In this document: one piece after another, positions 5,403-6,266 of the stretch
Layout: each line of letters starts with the position of its first letter
Numbering within the stretch: position 1 is the stretch's first letter
DNA from: an uncultured Ruminococcus sp.
GTDB lineage: Bacteria; Bacillota; Clostridia; Oscillospirales; Ruminococcaceae
Direction: 5' to 3'
Assembly (NCBI GenBank): GCA_947177715.1
Contig: CAMWVM010000103.1
Location: 1 to 6,266 of the forward strand
Length of the DNA stretch: 6,266 nt
Position numbers and translations under genes: made by a program
The notes under the pieces: generated by a model
Databases searched by the model: none
The model's input: the letters and a program-made list of their open reading frames with translations, nothing else
What the model was told of the DNA's origin: nothing

Positions 5403-5945
5403 TTGATTCCAATGGAAAATATTCTTATTGAAAAGTTAAAGGATAACGATCCAAAAGCGTTAGAATTAATTATAGAGAATTATTCTTCTTATGTTTTTAC
5501 GGTCGTAAAAAATTTCGCAAAAAATGTGCTTTCAAAAGAAGATATCGAAGAAATAATATGCGATGTTTTTATATTATTGTGGAAAAATAAAAATAAAATC
5601 ATCAATGATAAACCAATCGTTCCGTATCTTTCGGTAATAGCAAAGAACTGCGTAAAAAATAAGTTCAGAGAAAAAAGCAAGATAAGCGTTACTGTTTTAA
5701 AAGGGGATTTCCCGGATGATAGTTTTCTTGAAAAATTTGAACGAAGTCTTGCTGTAGAATATATTTTTGAAGCATTAGAAATTTTGCCTGAAGAACAAAA
5801 GGAAATGTTCATTCGATATTATTTTTACGGAGAAAAAATATGCGATATTTCAAATATAATGAATATATCAGAGTCAAATGTCAAAACATCTTTACACAGA
5901 GCAAGAAAAAAAGTTAAAAAATTTCTGACAGAAAGGGGGATATGA
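5403..5945 (+). CDS. RNA polymerase sigma factor, sigma-70/ECF family
   Basis: This is a 180-residue ECF-type sigma factor directing RNA polymerase to a small set of promoters. Sigma region 2 spans about residues 17-92, with SKEDIEEIICDVFILLWKN (44-62) for core binding and PYLSVIAKNCVKNKFREK (74-91) for -10 recognition. After a linker, region 4 spans about 116-175, with LPEEQKEMFIRYYFYG (128-143) and an HTH ending SNVKTSLHRARKKVKKFL (158-175). Start choice: TTG at 5403 has AAAGG (5392-5396) six bases upstream, whereas ATG at 5412 is 15 bases from it, so TTG fits better, though the two differ by only three residues. It follows the khpB terminator and overlaps the next ORF by four bases. Which stress it answers cannot be told from sequence. 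Confidence 0.93.
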   Translation: MIPMENILIEKLKDNDPKALELIIENYSSYVFTVVKNFAKNVLSKEDIEEIICDVFILLWKNKNKIINDKPIVPYLSVIAKNCVKNKFREKSKISVTVLKGDFPDDSFLEKFERSLAVEYIFEALEILPEEQKEMFIRYYFYGEKICDISNIMNISESNVKTSLHRARKKVKKFLTERGI

Positions 5946-6115
5946 ATAGTATGAACAATTATAAAGAAATATTACCTGTAATTCATGAAGAATTACCTAT
6001 GGAAACAAAAGAAAAAATAAAAATATCTGTCAGAGAAAATATAGTTTGTAATGATGAAAGCGAGGAATTTATGTCGCTTAGTGCGACCCTTTTCAGTATT
6101 AAATTTGAAAAGTAA
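5942..6115 (+). CDS. Small protein co-translated with the sigma factor; possible truncated anti-sigma factor
   Basis: This 57-codon frame starts inside the sigma gene's end (ATGA overlap at 5942-5945). A second in-frame ATG at 5951 lies 11 bases after AAAGGGGG (5932-5939) and may be the real start, giving 54 residues. The product is hydrophilic, rich in Lys and Glu, with one Cys and no membrane segment or signal peptide. I do not recognise the family. Anti-sigma factors commonly sit here, and the segment EELPMETKEKIKISVREN loosely resembles the cytoplasmic part that precedes their membrane helix, but that helix is missing. No frame after 6115 restores one. It may be a degraded or shortened anti-sigma factor, or an unrelated small regulator. 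Confidence 0.6.
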   Translation: MNSMNNYKEILPVIHEELPMETKEKIKISVRENIVCNDESEEFMSLSATLFSIKFEK

Positions 6116-6266
6116 ATACAGATAATAAATACATATTTTTACGGATATTATCATGAAGTTATCACATTTGGGGGTATAATATAAGTATAACATAAGTTAG
6201 GAAAAATTAATTCCTCTTGTATAAGAGTTTTGTAACTCAGGCAAGATGCCCCCAGCCGCTATAGGC
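6116..6266. other. Non-coding right edge with promoter-like site and GC-rich hairpins
   Basis: No gene is visible. A perfect TATAAT (6175-6180) follows a GGGGG run but lacks a clear -35. Further on are small hairpins: AGGAA/TTCCT (6200-6216), CTCTT/AAGAG (6214-6227), GAGTT/AACTC (6225-6238) and GGCA/TGCC (6240-6250). The last 27 bases (6240-6266) are suddenly GC-rich compared with everything before, as often happens at a structured RNA gene in an AT-rich genome or at a junction with foreign sequence. I could not match it to a known RNA or riboswitch. The minus strand could also encode the last residues (AYSGWGHLA) of a protein ending at a TGA. Confidence 0.4.

Noticed and set aside
5489..5812. 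Minus-strand open frame opposite the sigma factor
   Set aside because: It is antisense to a clear sigma-factor coding region with no ribosome binding site or recognisable motif. The same reasoning applies to the minus-strand frames at 2627-2845 and 5993-6193.
6240..6266. Start of RNase P RNA, SRP RNA, tmRNA or a known riboswitch
   Set aside because: CAGCCGC faintly recalls the 5' region of class A RNase P RNA, but only 27 GC-rich bases are available and no diagnostic conserved core is present.
1..6266. CRISPR arrays, tRNA/rRNA genes, transposases or prophage genes
   Set aside because: None is seen. The only iterated motif is the GTTGAA array, whose copies are short and irregularly spaced, unlike CRISPR repeats.

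Overview
This is an AT-rich (roughly 70% A+T by eye) segment of a low-GC Firmicutes chromosome. It most likely comes from a gut-type member of the class Clostridia, perhaps the Oscillospiraceae/Ruminococcaceae. That placement rests on the classic origin-side block (dnaA diverging from rpmH-rnpA-yidD-yidC-khpB/jag), strong AGGAGG-type ribosome binding sites, a Gram-positive-style YidC and an ECF sigma factor with a clostridial-looking TGTAACC promoter. The finer taxonomy is inference.

Layout. Positions 1-376 hold no gene. They begin with an exact 55-bp copy of dnaA coding sequence (1-55 = 399-453), followed by a very AT-rich spacer with seven same-strand GTTGAA elements. This is the best candidate for the replication origin, in the dnaA-dnaN gap; dnaN itself is not reached. 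dnaA runs leftward (1726 to 377). A 489-bp divergent intergenic region carries a good sigma-A promoter for dnaA, a hairpin in the dnaA leader and a good sigma-A promoter for rpmH. Rightward come rpmH (2216-2350), a probable terminator/attenuator, then rnpA, yidD, yidC and khpB (2495-5274), ending at a strong intrinsic terminator (5283-5321).

Immediately after that terminator, where many Firmicutes carry mnmE, there is instead an ECF-type sigma factor gene (5403-5945). It has a candidate autoregulatory promoter at 5323-5350 and overlaps a small ORF (5942-6115) that may be a shortened anti-sigma factor. The last 150 bases are non-coding. They end in an abruptly GC-rich, hairpin-forming stretch that runs off the edge and that I could not identify.

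How the genes work together. DnaA starts replication, probably at the adjacent spacer. L34 (rpmH) serves the ribosome and RnpA is the protein subunit of RNase P. YidD and YidC insert proteins into the membrane, and KhpB is an RNA-binding regulator usually linked to YidC. The sigma/small-protein pair is a separate regulatory unit. Its regulon is not visible here, apart from its probable own promoter.

I found no clear undescribed system. The observations most worth checking are the 55-bp terminal repeat (possibly an assembly artefact), the non-canonical DnaA-box-like array paired with an altered DnaA recognition motif, the large extracytoplasmic insert in YidC, and the sigma factor with its truncated-looking partner.
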